From Rhizobium sp. BK418 (lineage in GTDB: Bacteria; Pseudomonadota; Alphaproteobacteria; Rhizobiales; Rhizobiaceae): a stretch of DNA of 64,000 bases. Within the stretch, counting starts at the first letter, position 1. The number at the start of each line of letters is the position of its first letter. Positions 32,894-42,932 of the stretch are shown here, piece after piece. The translations under genes were made by a program, and so were the position numbers. The stretch is taken from NCBI RefSeq assembly GCF_004341105.1, contig NZ_SLZK01000001.1, forward strand, positions 496,001 to 560,000, given 5' to 3'. The notes beneath the pieces are model-generated. The model was not told where the DNA came from. It saw only the letters and a program-made list of their open reading frames with translations, and ran no database searches.

Positions 32894-33039
32894 GTCTGTC
32901 TCCGAATGCTTTGAAATTCTGCGCGGACCTTATAGGCCTTCGAAGCAAAAGTGTAGTGCCAAAGCATGGCTCAGTTGCGAGTTTTTGGCTTCACGCTGAA
33001 AGGCCGCTCGACTATGGTCGCCGCAAAAAGGACGGCCCA

Positions 33040-33825
33040 ATGAACCTTAATACGCCTGCATTTTCAAGCTTCACTCACGATGGATTAAAACTCGCCTTTT
33101 TCGATGAAGGCGATCCATCCGGCCCGCCGGTGTTGCTGATCCACGGTTTTGCCTCCTCGGCCAATGTCAACTGGGTTCATCCGGGCTGGCTGAAGACGCT
33201 CGGCGACGCCGGCTATCGCGTAATCGCCATCGACAACAGGGGGCATGGCGCCAGCGACAAGCCGCGCGACGCCGAAGCTTATAGGCCGTGGTTGATGGCA
33301 GGCGATGCGATCGCTCTGCTTGATCATCTCGGCATTCCCGAAGCCAATCTGATGGGTTATTCCATGGGCGCGCGCATCTCCGTCTTTGCAGCGCTCGCCC
33401 ATCCGCATCGCGTTCGTTCGCTGGTGCTCGGCGGTCTCGGTATCGGCATGACGGACGGGGTGGGTGACTGGGACCCGATCGCCGATGCGCTGCTTGCGCC
33501 CTCGCTGGCCGACGTCACCCATCAGCGCGGCCAGATGTTCCGCGCCTTTGCCGACCAGACGAAGAGTGATCGCCAGGCGCTTGCCGCCTGCATCAAGGGT
33601 TCGCGCGATCTGGTTGCCCGCGCCGACATGGGCAAGATCGACGTGCCCACGCTGATCGGCGTTGGAACGAAAGACGACATTGCCGGTTCTCCTCAGGAGC
33701 TTGCGGCGCTGATGCCGGATGCCGAAGCGTTGGATATTCCGGGCCGTGACCACATGCTCGCCGTCGGTGACCGAGTATTCAAGAAGGCGGTGCTGGAGTT
33801 CTACGCCAGGGTTGCCGTTGGCTGA
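33040..33825 (+). CDS. Alpha/beta-fold hydrolase
   Basis: This is a cytoplasmic hydrolase of 261 residues with the oxyanion motif LIHGFASS near 33-40, IDNRGHGASDKP, nucleophile S108 in MGYSMGAR and the catalytic histidine H238 in GRDHML. All catalytic elements are present. The substrate is unknown; carboxylesterases and epoxide-hydrolase-like enzymes share the fold. The ATG at 33040 is chosen because homology-like sequence starts there; the frame extends upstream without a ribosome site. It is divergent from the NDUFS6-like gene. Confidence 0.87.
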   Translation: MNLNTPAFSSFTHDGLKLAFFDEGDPSGPPVLLIHGFASSANVNWVHPGWLKTLGDAGYRVIAIDNRGHGASDKPRDAEAYRPWLMAGDAIALLDHLGIPEANLMGYSMGARISVFAALAHPHRVRSLVLGGLGIGMTDGVGDWDPIADALLAPSLADVTHQRGQMFRAFADQTKSDRQALAACIKGSRDLVARADMGKIDVPTLIGVGTKDDIAGSPQELAALMPDAEALDIPGRDHMLAVGDRVFKKAVLEFYARVAVG

Positions 33826-33956
33826 TGTCACCGGCAGGTGACATAAACGTGATTTCAGGAAAAACGCGCTAAACTTGCGTGCCCGAGGCACCCATTTATG
33901 TTATCGGCGTTTTCCTCTATATAATCGCATTCCAACGGGAAATGAGGAGACCGGCA

Positions 33957-34790
33957 ATGGTCGCGAAGACGGATATCCGCACGCTGGACGCAGCCCATCC
34001 GCTGAAGGTGATGGATCCCATCTGGGATAGCCTGCGCGAAGAAGCGCGCCTTGCCGCGGAAAGCGATCCGGTGCTGGCCGCCTTCCTCTATTCGACGGTG
34101 ATCAATCATCGCTCGCTCGAAGAATGCGTCATTCACCGCATATGCGAGCGTCTCGACCATCCCGATATGCAGGCAAATCTCCTGCGCCAGACCTTCGAGG
34201 AAATGCTTGAGGATTGGCCGGAATGGGGCTCGATCCTGCGCGTGGACATCCAAGCAGTTTATGACCGCGACCCCGCCTGCTTGCGCTTCATGGAAGCCGT
34301 TCTCTACTTCAAGGGTTTCCACGCGCTGCAAACGCATCGGCTGGCACATTGGTTGCTGAACCGCGGCCGTCGCGATTTTGCACTTTACTTGCAGAGCCGT
34401 TCCTCCAGCGTCTTCCAGACGGACATCAACCCCGCCGCCCGCATCGGCAAGGGCATCTTCCTCGACCACGCGACCGGCCTCGTCGTCGGCGAAACGGCCG
34501 TCATTGGCGACAATGTGTCCATCCTGCACGGCGTGACGCTCGGCGGTACCGGTAAGGAAGGCGCTGACCGTCATCCGAAGATCGGCACGGGCGTGCTGAT
34601 TGGCGCAGGCGCAAAGATACTTGGCAATATCGAGATCGGCTTCTGCTCGCGCGTTGCCGCCGGTTCCGTCGTGCTGAAGCCGGTTCCTCCGAAGACCACG
34701 GTAGCAGGCGTGCCTGCCAAGGTCGTCGGTGAGGCGGGCTGCTCAGAACCAGCGCGCATCATGGATCAGGTAATCGGCGCCGATATCTGA
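33957..34790 (+). CDS. cysE: Serine O-acetyltransferase
   Basis: CysE makes O-acetylserine from serine and acetyl-CoA, the carbon skeleton for cysteine. The 277-residue protein has the N-terminal helical SATase domain (MDPIWDSLREEARLAAESDP, HRSLEECVIHRICERL), followed by left-handed beta-helix hexapeptides with the active-site stretch HGVTLGGTGK and the C-terminal GVPAKVVG tail. GAGGAGA precedes the ATG at 33957. The sulfur pathway partners cysK and cysI are not in view, and metC lies 3 kb upstream. Confidence 0.94.
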   Translation: MVAKTDIRTLDAAHPLKVMDPIWDSLREEARLAAESDPVLAAFLYSTVINHRSLEECVIHRICERLDHPDMQANLLRQTFEEMLEDWPEWGSILRVDIQAVYDRDPACLRFMEAVLYFKGFHALQTHRLAHWLLNRGRRDFALYLQSRSSSVFQTDINPAARIGKGIFLDHATGLVVGETAVIGDNVSILHGVTLGGTGKEGADRHPKIGTGVLIGAGAKILGNIEIGFCSRVAAGSVVLKPVPPKTTVAGVPAKVVGEAGCSEPARIMDQVIGADI

Positions 34791-34926
34791 ACTTTCATTG
34801 GAAAAATGGGAAAAACTGCCTAAATCCTGGCAGGGAGCGTGGTTGCTAATACGATCTCGCAACCTTTACAGCGCTGCTTTACCTGTGCAAGAAGCGGCCA
34901 ACGAGATCGCTTACGGAGATGAAAGA

Positions 34927-35130
34927 GTGAAGCCTGAAGAAATCAAGAAACTCGACGCCTATTTCAAACGCACGCTGAACCCGCAGATGGTGGTGAAGGC
35001 GCGTCCGCGCAAAAATGACTCCGCGGAAGTCTATCTCGGCGAAGAATTTCTCGGCGTCATCTATATCGATGATGAAGACGGCGACCGGTCCTACAATTTC
35101 TCGATGGCTATCCTCGACGTCGATCTCTGA
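34927..35130 (+). CDS. DUF3126 family protein
   Basis: This is a 67-residue conserved alphaproteobacterial protein of unknown function. It starts with GTG at 34927, preceded by GGAG eight to ten bases before, and shows KPEEIKKLDAYFKRTL, VVKARPRKNDSAEVYL, FLGVIYIDDEDGDRSYNF and a short strand MAILDVDL. The overall look is a small alpha/beta domain. It follows cysE by 136 bp and ends before a strong terminator. Confidence 0.83.
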   Translation: MKPEEIKKLDAYFKRTLNPQMVVKARPRKNDSAEVYLGEEFLGVIYIDDEDGDRSYNFSMAILDVDL

Positions 35131-35148
35131 CCATTTATGACCTCATCG

Positions 35149-35185
35149 AAAAGCCGGGCATCGCTAGCTGATGTCCGGCTTTTTT
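35149..35185 (+). terminator. Rho-independent terminator after DUF3126
   Basis: AAAGCCGG and CCGGCTTT pair, with an inner CATC/GATG extension, and a run of six Ts follows. It is the clearest terminator in this part of the window. Confidence 0.85.
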
Positions 35186-35419
35186 AGCGTTATGGAATGC
35201 TAATCCATCCCGGTGTTAAAATTTCTGATAATCTTCTGGTTGCAGCCACCTGATATATTTTAGCAAAATCAATAAAAGACGAACGTGCCCGGAAAACCGG
35301 TCTTTCACGCCGATGCTTGGCGCAACTACTGGATGTTTTGCGTCGCACAAGACTACTTGACTCTTTGTGCGTTGCAGCTACCCTTTGCTCACAACAGCCA
35401 ACTGGAGGATGGTGTGGCC

Positions 35420-35788
35420 ATGTTCAATTTCGAAGACGCAAACCGGAAGAGCAAGGAAGCAGTGGATACCATGCTCAAAACCTATTCTGATACCGCCAAG
35501 GGGTTCCAGGCGATCGCCTCTGAGGCCGCCGATTATTCCAAGAAGTCCTTCCAGGATGCTGTCACCCATTTCGAGACGCTGTCGGGCGTAAAGAGCTTCG
35601 AGGCTGCCTTCGAACTGCAGAGCAACTATGCAAAGTCGTCCTATGAGGCTTTCGTTGCCGAGGCGACCAAGCTCGGCGAAATGTATGCCGACCTTGCCAA
35701 AAATGCTTATAAGCCCTACGAAGCACCGATGGCCGCTGCTGCGGCAAAAGTTTCGAAGGCCGCTCCGGTAACCCCCGCAGCCGCATAA
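35420..35788 (+). CDS. Phasin family protein
   Basis: Phasins coat PHB granules and limit coalescence. The 122-residue protein is helical, with the Phasin_2 pattern FNFEDANRKSKEAVDTMLKTYSDT, FQAIASEAADYSKKSFQDAVTHFE and SYEAFVAEATKLGEMYADLAK, and an Ala/Pro-rich tail. GGAGGA lies 10 bases before the ATG at 35420; a GTG at 35414 is also possible. It is monocistronic between two terminators, 25 kb from phaC. Role and granule location are family-based. Confidence 0.88.
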   Translation: MFNFEDANRKSKEAVDTMLKTYSDTAKGFQAIASEAADYSKKSFQDAVTHFETLSGVKSFEAAFELQSNYAKSSYEAFVAEATKLGEMYADLAKNAYKPYEAPMAAAAAKVSKAAPVTPAAA

Positions 35789-35824
35789 ATCTTGTGGCGC
35801 ACTGCGCGCCGCCTATTGAAAATC

Positions 35825-35859
35825 AAAGACCGGCACCGCATTTGCGGCCGGTCTTTTTT
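35825..35859 (+). terminator. Rho-independent terminator after phasin gene
   Basis: AAAGACCGG pairs with CCGGTCTTT, with an inner CCGC/GCGG stem, and the T-run continues for six bases in all. Confidence 0.85.
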
Positions 35860-36044
35860 GTTTCCTGAAGCACTCCCGGTTTTTACGCAGACTTTTTTGG
35901 CCTTTGCGTCAAGTCCTGCGGAATTGTGATTGCAGTCAAAAACAAGGGGCTTAAAATCGCTCCATTATGAACTACCTTAGTGTTTCAGATATTCGGCGGG
36001 AAAGCACACCTCCCATGCTGCCTGCCGGATTGATTGAGGAATGA

Positions 36045-36404
36045 ATGACAATGATCGCCAGACCGATCCGGATGCAGAACGATAGCGAAAGGAACGGGGA
36101 CAACGGAAATCGCGGAACCTCGGTCATCACACGCACCAAGCCGAAGACCAAGAAACCTAATCTCTATCGCGTACTGCTCTTGAATGACGACTACACCCCA
36201 ATGGAATTCGTCATCCATATCCTGGAGCGTTTTTTTCAGAAGGATCGAGAAAGTGCCACCCGCATCATGCTGCATGTCCACAACCACGGCGTCGGCGAAT
36301 GCGGAATATTCACATACGAGGTAGCGGAAACAAAGGTGAGTCAGGTGATGGATTTTGCCAGGCAGCACCAGCATCCGCTGCAATGCGTCATGGAAAAGAA
36401 GTGA
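36045..36404 (+). CDS. clpS: ClpS adaptor protein
   Basis: ClpS binds N-degron substrates and delivers them to ClpA for degradation by ClpAP. The 119-residue protein has a disordered N-terminal extension (to about 37) and the ClpS core: [20 protein letters not shown], with the N-degron pocket residues, and [26 protein letters not shown]. The start may be 36045 or the next ATG at 36051. It sits 10 bp before clpA, the normal operon. Confidence 0.95.
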   Translation: MTMIARPIRMQNDSERNGDNGNRGTSVITRTKPKTKKPNLYRVLLLNDDYTPMEFVIHILERFFQKDRESATRIMLHVHNHGVGECGIFTYEVAETKVSQVMDFARQHQHPLQCVMEKK

Positions 36405-36414
36405 GGAACTGAAC

Positions 36415-38901
36415 GTGCCAACATTTTCGCCTAGTCTTGAGAAGGCGCTCCATCAGGCACTGACTTTTGCCAACGAGCGGCATCACGAATATGCGACGCT
36501 CGAGCATCTGCTGCTCGCCCTGATCGACGATGCCGATGCGGCCGCGGTCATGGGTGCTTGCAATGTCGACCTCGACGCACTCCGTAAAACACTCCTGGAA
36601 TACGTCGATAACGAACTCTCCAACCTGGTCACCGGTTATGACGAGGACTCCAAGCCGACTTCCGGCTTCCAGCGCGTCATCCAGCGCGCGGTGATCCACG
36701 TCCAGTCTTCCGGCCGCGAGGAAGTGACCGGCGCCAACGTGCTCGTCGCGATCTTCGCCGAGCGCGAAAGCCATGCTGCTTATTTCCTGCAGGAGCAGGA
36801 AATGACCCGCTACGACGCGGTCAACTACATCTCCCACGGCATCGGCAAGCGCCCCGGCGCCTCCGAAAGTCGTCCGCCGCGCGGTGCGGAAGAAGAGTCC
36901 GAATCCAAGCCGACCGCACGTGGCAACGAGGAGGAAGGCGGGTCGAAGAAGCAGCAGGATGCGCTGAAGGCTTACTGCGTGAACCTCAACGAAAAGGCCA
37001 AAGGCGGCAAGATCGACCCGCTGATCGGCCGCAACGCAGAGGTGAACCGTACCATCCAGATCCTGTGCCGCCGCTCCAAGAACAACCCGCTTTATGTTGG
37101 TGATCCCGGCGTCGGCAAGACGGCTATTGCCGAAGGCCTCGCCAAGCGCATTGTCGAAGGCAAGGTACCCGAGGCTTTGGCCGACGCAACGATCTTCTCG
37201 CTCGACATGGGCACGCTGCTCGCTGGCACCCGCTATCGCGGTGACTTCGAAGAGCGTCTGAAGCAGGTCGTCAAGGAACTGGAAGAATATCCGGGTGCCG
37301 TGCTCTTCATCGACGAGATCCACACCGTCATCGGTGCCGGAGCGACGTCTGGCGGCGCAATGGATGCCTCGAACCTGTTGAAGCCGGCTCTGTCTTCGGG
37401 TGCGATCCGCTGCATCGGTTCGACCACCTATAAGGAATACCGCCAGTTCTTCGAGAAGGACCGGGCTCTGGTCCGCCGCTTCCAGAAGATCGACGTCAAC
37501 GAGCCGTCCATCGATGATGCGATCGAGATTATGAAGGGCCTGAAGCCCTATTTCGAAGAATACCATCATCTGCGCTACTCGAACGAGGCGATCAAGACTG
37601 CCGTCGAGCTTTCGGCCCGTTACATTTCGGACCGCAAGCTCCCGGACAAGGCCATCGACGTCATCGATGAGACCGGTGCCGCCCAGATGCTGCTCCCGCC
37701 GTCCAGGCGCCGCAAGCTGATCACCGAAAAGGAGATCGAAGCGACGATCGCGACGATGGCGCGCATTCCGGCGAAAACCGTCTCGAAGGACGACGAAGCC
37801 GTTCTTGCCAATCTCGAGCAGGAATTGCGCTCGGTGGTCTATGGTCAGGATGTGGCAATCGAAGCCCTGTCCACCTCGATCAAGCTGGCGCGTGCGGGTC
37901 TTCGCGAGCCGAACAAGCCGATCGGCGCCTATGTCTTCTCCGGCCCGACCGGCGTCGGCAAGACGGAGGTCGCCAAGCAGCTTGCTGCCTCGCTCGGAGT
38001 CGAAATACTCCGCTTCGATATGTCGGAATACATGGAGCGGCATACGGTTTCCCGTCTGCTCGGTGCACCTCCCGGCTATGTCGGCTTCGACCAGGGCGGC
38101 CTCTTGACCGATGGCGTCGACCAGCATCCGCATTGCGTGGTCCTGCTCGACGAAATCGAGAAAGCGCATCCGGATATTTATAATATCCTGCTGCAGGTTA
38201 TGGACCATGGCACGCTGACCGACCACAATGGCAAGAAGATCGATTTCCGTAACGTCATCCTGATCATGACGACCAACGCGGGTGCTTCGGAAATGGCTAA
38301 GGCCGCCATCGGCTTCGGTTCGTCCAAGCGCACCGGTGAGGACGAAGAGGCTCTGACTCGCCTGTTCACACCGGAGTTCCGCAACCGCCTCGACGCGATC
38401 ATCCCGTTCGCGGCGCTGCCGACGGCCGTCATCCACAAGGTCGTGCAGAAGTTCATCATGCAGCTGGAAGCTCAGCTTTCCGAACGCAACGTCACCTTCG
38501 ACCTGCACGAGGATGCGATCGCCTGGCTGTCTGAAAAGGGTTACGACGAGAAGATGGGCGCCCGCCCGCTATCCCGTGTGATCCAGGAAAACATCAAGAA
38601 GCCGCTGGCGAACGAAATCCTCTTTGGCAAGCTGAAGAAGGGCGGCGTCGTCAACGTCACCGTTGGTCCGAAGGAAGACGGCAAGCCTGGCCTCATCCTG
38701 GAAGCGATTCCGGATACGGCGCCTATCAAGCCGAAGCCGGAAGCCGAACTGGTTCATCCGGAAGCGGTCGATGAAGATGGTGAGCTGAAGACCAAGCCGG
38801 TCAAGAAGACAAAGGCCAAGACCGTGCCACGGCCTGAACCGGAAGTTCGCGACGCCCCCAAGAAGGGCTCGACGGTTCCGAAGGTCCCGCGCAAGAAGTA
38901 A
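36415..38901 (+). CDS. clpA: ATP-dependent Clp protease ATPase ClpA
   Basis: ClpA is the unfoldase that feeds proteins into the ClpP chamber. The 828-residue protein has N-terminal Clp repeats ([15 protein letters not shown]), AAA+ domain 1 with Walker A GDPGVGKT near 229-236, domain 2 with Walker [10 protein letters not shown] near 508-516, and Walker [13 protein letters not shown]. The C-terminal tail (about 760-828) is Lys/Pro/Glu-rich and longer than in E. coli ClpA. GTG at 36415, after GAGGAA, is the start. The GTG start and short gap suggest coupling to clpS. Confidence 0.96.
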   Translation: MPTFSPSLEKALHQALTFANERHHEYATLEHLLLALIDDADAAAVMGACNVDLDALRKTLLEYVDNELSNLVTGYDEDSKPTSGFQRVIQRAVIHVQSSGREEVTGANVLVAIFAERESHAAYFLQEQEMTRYDAVNYISHGIGKRPGASESRPPRGAEEESESKPTARGNEEEGGSKKQQDALKAYCVNLNEKAKGGKIDPLIGRNAEVNRTIQILCRRSKNNPLYVGDPGVGKTAIAEGLAKRIVEGKVPEALADATIFSLDMGTLLAGTRYRGDFEERLKQVVKELEEYPGAVLFIDEIHTVIGAGATSGGAMDASNLLKPALSSGAIRCIGSTTYKEYRQFFEKDRALVRRFQKIDVNEPSIDDAIEIMKGLKPYFEEYHHLRYSNEAIKTAVELSARYISDRKLPDKAIDVIDETGAAQMLLPPSRRRKLITEKEIEATIATMARIPAKTVSKDDEAVLANLEQELRSVVYGQDVAIEALSTSIKLARAGLREPNKPIGAYVFSGPTGVGKTEVAKQLAASLGVEILRFDMSEYMERHTVSRLLGAPPGYVGFDQGGLLTDGVDQHPHCVVLLDEIEKAHPDIYNILLQVMDHGTLTDHNGKKIDFRNVILIMTTNAGASEMAKAAIGFGSSKRTGEDEEALTRLFTPEFRNRLDAIIPFAALPTAVIHKVVQKFIMQLEAQLSERNVTFDLHEDAIAWLSEKGYDEKMGARPLSRVIQENIKKPLANEILFGKLKKGGVVNVTVGPKEDGKPGLILEAIPDTAPIKPKPEAELVHPEAVDEDGELKTKPVKKTKAKTVPRPEPEVRDAPKKGSTVPKVPRKK

Positions 38902-38920
38902 GCCTTCGACGCTAGAGAAT

Positions 38921-38949
38921 AAAAAAGGCCGTTGAAAGCGGCCTTTTTT
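38921..38949. terminator. Bidirectional terminator between clpA and the HIT gene
   Basis: AAAAAAGGCCG pairs with CGGCCTTTTTT around a 7-base loop, so both strands end in a T-run. It serves clpA from the left and the convergent HIT gene from the right. Confidence 0.88.
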
Positions 38950-38991
38950 ATTTGCGTTAAAACATATCGCGCAAATCTGGCGGTATCTGCG

Positions 38992-39420
38992 TTACGCGAG
39001 TTCGGCCTTGATCTTCTCGGCATTGGCCGCCAGCACTGCGCCATCTTCCATCCTGCCGGAATGAGGCTTCAGCGCCACGCCCTCATGCCGTGGAATGACA
39101 TGGAAGTGCAGATGGAAGACTGTCTGACCTGCTGCCGGCTCGTTGAATTGTGCGATGAAGACGCCATCGGCGTCGAAGGCGTCCTTCACCGCATTCGCGA
39201 CTTTCTGGACGACCGTGATCGTATGGGAAAGGGAGGCCGGGTCGGCATCGAAGATATTGCGGGAAGGCGCCTTCGGCAGCACCAGAACATGGCCCGGCGC
39301 CTGCGGCATCACATCCATGAAGACAAGGGTCTTGTCGTCTTCGTAGACGCGATGCGACGGGATCTCGCCGCGCAGAATCTTGGCGAAGATGTTGTTGTCG
39401 TCATAGGCGGCGCTGGTCAT
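38992..39420 (-). CDS. HIT family nucleotide-binding protein
   Basis: This is a histidine-triad hydrolase of 142 residues that usually cleaves nucleoside phosphoramidates or adenylated compounds. The N-terminal FAKILRGEIPSHRVYED and the catalytic triad VFHLHFHVIPRHEG are both visible. It is the short, HinT-like bacterial form. It is convergent with clpA across a bidirectional terminator. The cellular substrate is unknown. Confidence 0.9.
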   Translation of the reverse strand: MTSAAYDDNNIFAKILRGEIPSHRVYEDDKTLVFMDVMPQAPGHVLVLPKAPSRNIFDADPASLSHTITVVQKVANAVKDAFDADGVFIAQFNEPAAGQTVFHLHFHVIPRHEGVALKPHSGRMEDGAVLAANAEKIKAELA

Positions 39421-39474
39421 GGCGAAATCTCCTCGTGTTTGCCTTGATCGCGTAGCGCGGCGGGGGCAATCGCG

Positions 39475-40677
39475 TCAATCCTCCTGCAGACGCTTGCCCT
39501 TGCGGAAAGGTGTATGCTCGCTCAGCATCTCATTCATATATTCGACATCCTCGCGCTCACGCTTAAGATAGTCGGCAACTGCGCGGCGCAACCCCGCATG
39601 GGCAATATAGTGCGCCGAATGTGTTGTCACCGGCAGGTAACCACGCGCAAGCTTATGTTCGCCCTGCGCCCCCGCCTCCACCCTCTTCAGGCCTTTTTCA
39701 AGGGCGAAATCGATCGCCTGATGGTAGCAGACCTCGAAATGCAGGAAAGGGTGATCCTCGATGCAGCCCCAGTGCCGTCCGTAGAGCGTATCGCCGCCGA
39801 TGAAGTTAATGGCGCCGGCTATATAACGGCCATCGCGTTTAGCCATCACCAGCAGGACGTCGTCGGCCATGCGTTCGCCGATCAGCGAATAGAATTTACG
39901 CGTCAGATACGGCCGGCCCCATTTGCGGCCTCCCGTATCCATGTAGAAGGCGAAGAACTGGTCCCAGATGCCTTCAGTCAAATCCTTGCCCGTCAACCAA
40001 TCGATGGTAATGCCGTTTTCGACGGCTGCCCGCCGCTCCTTGCGCAGCGCCTTGCGCTTGCGGGAGGCCAGCGTTTCCAGGAACGCGTCGTGATTAGCGT
40101 ACCCTTCATTGATGAAATGGAACTGCTTGTCCGTGCGATGCAGATAGCCGTCGGTTTCGAAGACCGACATCTCCTCCTTGGGCACGAAGGTGATATGGGC
40201 CGAGGAAATATCGAGGCGGCGCACGACCTCCTTAAGGCTTTCCGCCATGGCATTCTGAAGCGGAAGGCGCGCAAAGCCTTCTGCCACGAGCAGGCGAGGG
40301 CCGGTTGCGGGCGTGAAGGGGATCGAGCATTGCAGCTTCGGATAATAGCTGCCGCCGGCGCGTTCAAAGGCGTCGGCCCAGCCGTGGTCGAAGACATATT
40401 CGCCCTGGCTGTGGTTCTTGAGATAGCCGGGCAGGGCACCGACCAGTTCACCCTTGCCCGTCTCCAGAAGCATATGATGGCCGAGCCAGCCGGTCTGCGC
40501 AGTGGCCGAGCCGGATTCTTCCAGCGACGAGAGAAAGGCATGCGAAACGAAGGGGTTATACGCGATGGTATCGCAGCCCCTCGACGCCCCCGAAAGCCTG
40601 GACCAGCGCTCGGGAGAGATTTCGGTGAATGATCGCTCGATGCGAATGGAAAGTTCGTCTGACGATTCGTCTGTCAT
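39475..40677 (-). CDS. COG3146/DUF482 acyltransferase-like protein, GNAT fold
   Basis: This is a 400-residue protein of the DUF482 family, a tandem-GNAT-like fold related to peptidoglycan-peptide aminoacyl transferases. Motifs include YNPFVSHAFLSSLEESG near the start, FDHGWADAFERAG, a long Lys/Arg-rich helix (LASRKRKALRKERRAA), GRHWGCIEDHPFLHFEVCYYQAI-like text (here HWGCIEDHPFLHFEVCYHQ) and GAQGEHKLARGYLP. The reaction is not established. It is probably the last gene of the operon GDPD-RidA, lying 78 bp beyond the GDPD gene. Confidence 0.84.
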   Translation of the reverse strand: MTDESSDELSIRIERSFTEISPERWSRLSGASRGCDTIAYNPFVSHAFLSSLEESGSATAQTGWLGHHMLLETGKGELVGALPGYLKNHSQGEYVFDHGWADAFERAGGSYYPKLQCSIPFTPATGPRLLVAEGFARLPLQNAMAESLKEVVRRLDISSAHITFVPKEEMSVFETDGYLHRTDKQFHFINEGYANHDAFLETLASRKRKALRKERRAAVENGITIDWLTGKDLTEGIWDQFFAFYMDTGGRKWGRPYLTRKFYSLIGERMADDVLLVMAKRDGRYIAGAINFIGGDTLYGRHWGCIEDHPFLHFEVCYHQAIDFALEKGLKRVEAGAQGEHKLARGYLPVTTHSAHYIAHAGLRRAVADYLKREREDVEYMNEMLSEHTPFRKGKRLQED

Positions 40678-40755
40678 GAAGCAATGCGAAGCCGTTGGGA
40701 GGAGGGAGCGGGCTCCCTCCCTAGTCTGCGCATGATCTTGTCGAAAAAGCGAGCG

Positions 40756-41475
40756 TCAAACTGCCGCGCGCGGATCGAAGCCTTCGAAAGTCATCTGGTC
40801 GGCGTGGTCGAAAGTCCGCTTGCGTGCCTCTTCGTCGCGCACCGTCCATGTGATAACCGGAACGCCGCAATCGCGCTGAGTGGTGATGAACGGGTTCGGC
40901 AGGTCGCCATAGTAATAGGAGATGAAGTCGAGACCGAGCCTCATCGCCTTCTCATGCGTGGCATATTCCTCCGGCGTATTGCCGTTGGCCGTCAGACCGA
41001 CCGGGTAGGGCGCGTTGAGATCCTTGAGGTCCTTCAGCAGCCAATGGTCGAAGCTCATCAGCGCGACTTTGCCTTCATAGCCCTCAAGCACTTCCAAAAC
41101 GGTTTCGGCAAAGCCTTCATCGTCGGCATCACGCCCCTTGAGTTCCAGCACCAGCGGGACCTTGCCCTGGACGAGATCGAGGAGCTGCTTCAGCGTCGGC
41201 ACCTTGTCCTTGGTGCCGCCGACGGCGATCAGTCCGAGCTCCCCAGAAGTCCGCTCACGTACGTCCCCCTTGAGATTGCAGAGACGTTCCAAATCTTCAT
41301 CGTGAAAAATGACCGGAACGCCGTCAGAGGCGTAATGCAAGTCGCATTCGATGGCAAAGCCCGCTTCGACGGCGCGTGAAAAAGCCGACAGCGTATTTTC
41401 CCAGATGGCATTGTTGAGGTCGTGGTAGCCGCGATGTGCAATCGGCAGCTCTTTGATCCATGCGGCATTCGTCAT
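40756..41475 (-). CDS. Glycerophosphodiester phosphodiesterase
   Basis: This is a TIM-barrel GDPD enzyme that hydrolyses glycerophosphodiesters to glycerol-3-phosphate and an alcohol. The 239-residue protein has AHRGYHD near the start, ENTLSAFSRAVEAG, ECDLHYASDGVPVIFHDEDLERL with metal-binding residues, and the C-terminal VPVITWTVRDEEA. There is no signal peptide, so it is likely cytoplasmic. Its ATG overlaps the RidA stop by one base, indicating an operon. Confidence 0.92.
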   Translation of the reverse strand: MTNAAWIKELPIAHRGYHDLNNAIWENTLSAFSRAVEAGFAIECDLHYASDGVPVIFHDEDLERLCNLKGDVRERTSGELGLIAVGGTKDKVPTLKQLLDLVQGKVPLVLELKGRDADDEGFAETVLEVLEGYEGKVALMSFDHWLLKDLKDLNAPYPVGLTANGNTPEEYATHEKAMRLGLDFISYYYGDLPNPFITTQRDCGVPVITWTVRDEEARKRTFDHADQMTFEGFDPRAAV

Positions 41476-41942
41476 TATGCGATTTCCATGATAGCATCGA
41501 TTTCGACTGCGGCACCGAGCGGCAGGGCTGCCATGCCGACCGCGGCGCGGGCATGTTTGCCGGCTTCGCCGAGCACGCCGGCGATCAGGTTCGAGGCACC
41601 GTTGATGACAAGGTGCTGCTCGATGAATTCAGGCGCCGAGGCGACGAAGCCGTTGAGCTTGATAACGCGGCGGATGCGGCCGAGGTCGCCGCCAAGCGCT
41701 GCCTTTGCCTGCGCGAGAATGTTGATGGCGCAAAGCTCGGCGGCGCGTTGGCCGGCAGCAACATCGACATCCTTGCCGAGATGGCCCGACACGGCGACCT
41801 TGCCGGCTTCGAGCGGCAGCTGGCCGGAAATGGTCAGAAGATTGCCGCTGATGACATAGGGGACATAGTTGGCGGCAGGTGCTGCAGCTTCGGGCAGGGT
41901 TATCCCCATTTCCGACAGTCGCGCGGCGATTTGATCGGACAT
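41475..41942 (-). CDS. RidA family protein (YjgF/UK114)
   Basis: This is a RidA-type imine/enamine deaminase-fold protein of 155 residues, a length typical of the RidA subgroup with an N-terminal extension. The core motifs SGQLPLE, INILAQAKAALGGDL, EFIEQHLVINGASNLIAGVLGEAGKHARAAVGMAALPLGAAVEIDA are visible in parts. The catalytic arginine of true RidA (in ARAAVG) is conserved. GGAG precedes the ATG at 41942. It is divergent from eipB. Confidence 0.88.
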   Translation of the reverse strand: MSDQIAARLSEMGITLPEAAAPAANYVPYVISGNLLTISGQLPLEAGKVAVSGHLGKDVDVAAGQRAAELCAINILAQAKAALGGDLGRIRRVIKLNGFVASAPEFIEQHLVINGASNLIAGVLGEAGKHARAAVGMAALPLGAAVEIDAIMEIA

Positions 41943-42092
41943 TTTCGTCTCCGCTTTTGTTGTCAATTCTTCAAAAATTAGGCATCAAGACTAGAATCTT
42001 TAATGTGACAGTTTCGAGCCTCGACTTGGCCGCCTCGATTTGGCCGAAACAGTTCTTATAACATCGCGGACGAGTTCAACAGGAGTTAATGA

Positions 42093-42932
42093 ATGTTCCG
42101 ATCGTCACTTGCCGCTCTTCTCCTCGCAAGCGTTTACGCCAATGCATCGGCGGCCGCGCCGGCGACGAGTGCTGCGATCGCGACCGGGCTCGTCGCTCAC
42201 CGCGCCGTCTATGACCTGGAGCTGAAGGACGCTTCGGAGCGCTCCGGCATTTCCGCCATGTACGGCCGCATGGTCTATGAGTTCGACGGCAACTACTGCG
42301 AAGGCTTCACCACCAATTTCCGCTTCGTCACCCAAATTGACACCGGCGATAGCGTGCGCGTCAGTGATCAGCAGACAAAGACTTTCGAAAGCCTGAAGGA
42401 TGGCAAGTTCACCTTCGATACCAAGTCCTTCACCGACGACCAACTCGACAAGGAAGTCAACGGCGCAGCCGAGGACAAGCCGGAGGGTGTGAAGGTCGAT
42501 CTCACGCAGCCGGCCAATCGCGAACTGCAGCTCGCCGAAAGCCGCTTTCCGACGGAGCACATGCTCGATGTCATCCAGAACGCCAAGGACGGCAAGCGCT
42601 TCTTCGAGGCTCGCGTTTTCGACGGTTCCGACGATGGCGACAAATCCCTGGTGACCACGACCATCGTCGGCAAGCTGGAAACCCCGGTTACGGATGAGGC
42701 CGATGCCGGCAATGCCGGCCAGTTCTCCAAGACGGCATTCTGGCCGGTGACGATTTCCTATTTCAACGAGAACGCCAAATCCGATACGCTGCCCGTCTAC
42801 CGCATGTCTTTCAAGCTCTATGAGAATGGCATTACGCGGGATCTGACGATGGATTACGGCGATTTCGTCTTGACTGGCAAGCTCTCGAAACTCGAGCTCC
42901 TCGACAAAAAGCCCGCGCCGACCTGCCAGTAA
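42093..42932 (+). CDS. eipB: Cell envelope integrity protein EipB (DUF1849)
   Basis: EipB is a periplasmic beta-spiral protein needed for envelope stress resistance in Brucella. The 279-residue product has a signal peptide (about 1-21), LVAHRAVYDLELKDA at the start of the mature part and AMYGRMVYEFDGNYCEGF. Cysteines lie at 69 and 278, the same positions as the disulfide pair of Brucella EipB as I recall them. The C-terminal strand LELLDKKPAPTC is typical. It is monocistronic and lies before a 530-bp gap. Confidence 0.87.
   Translation: MFRSSLAALLLASVYANASAAAPATSAAIATGLVAHRAVYDLELKDASERSGISAMYGRMVYEFDGNYCEGFTTNFRFVTQIDTGDSVRVSDQQTKTFESLKDGKFTFDTKSFTDDQLDKEVNGAAEDKPEGVKVDLTQPANRELQLAESRFPTEHMLDVIQNAKDGKRFFEARVFDGSDDGDKSLVTTTIVGKLETPVTDEADAGNAGQFSKTAFWPVTISYFNENAKSDTLPVYRMSFKLYENGITRDLTMDYGDFVLTGKLSKLELLDKKPAPTCQ

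Noticed and set aside
36388..38508. A 706-codon open frame antisense to clpA
   Set aside because: It mirrors the codon bias of clpA on the other strand and has no recognisable domain or ribosome site. High-GC genes often leave such open antisense frames.
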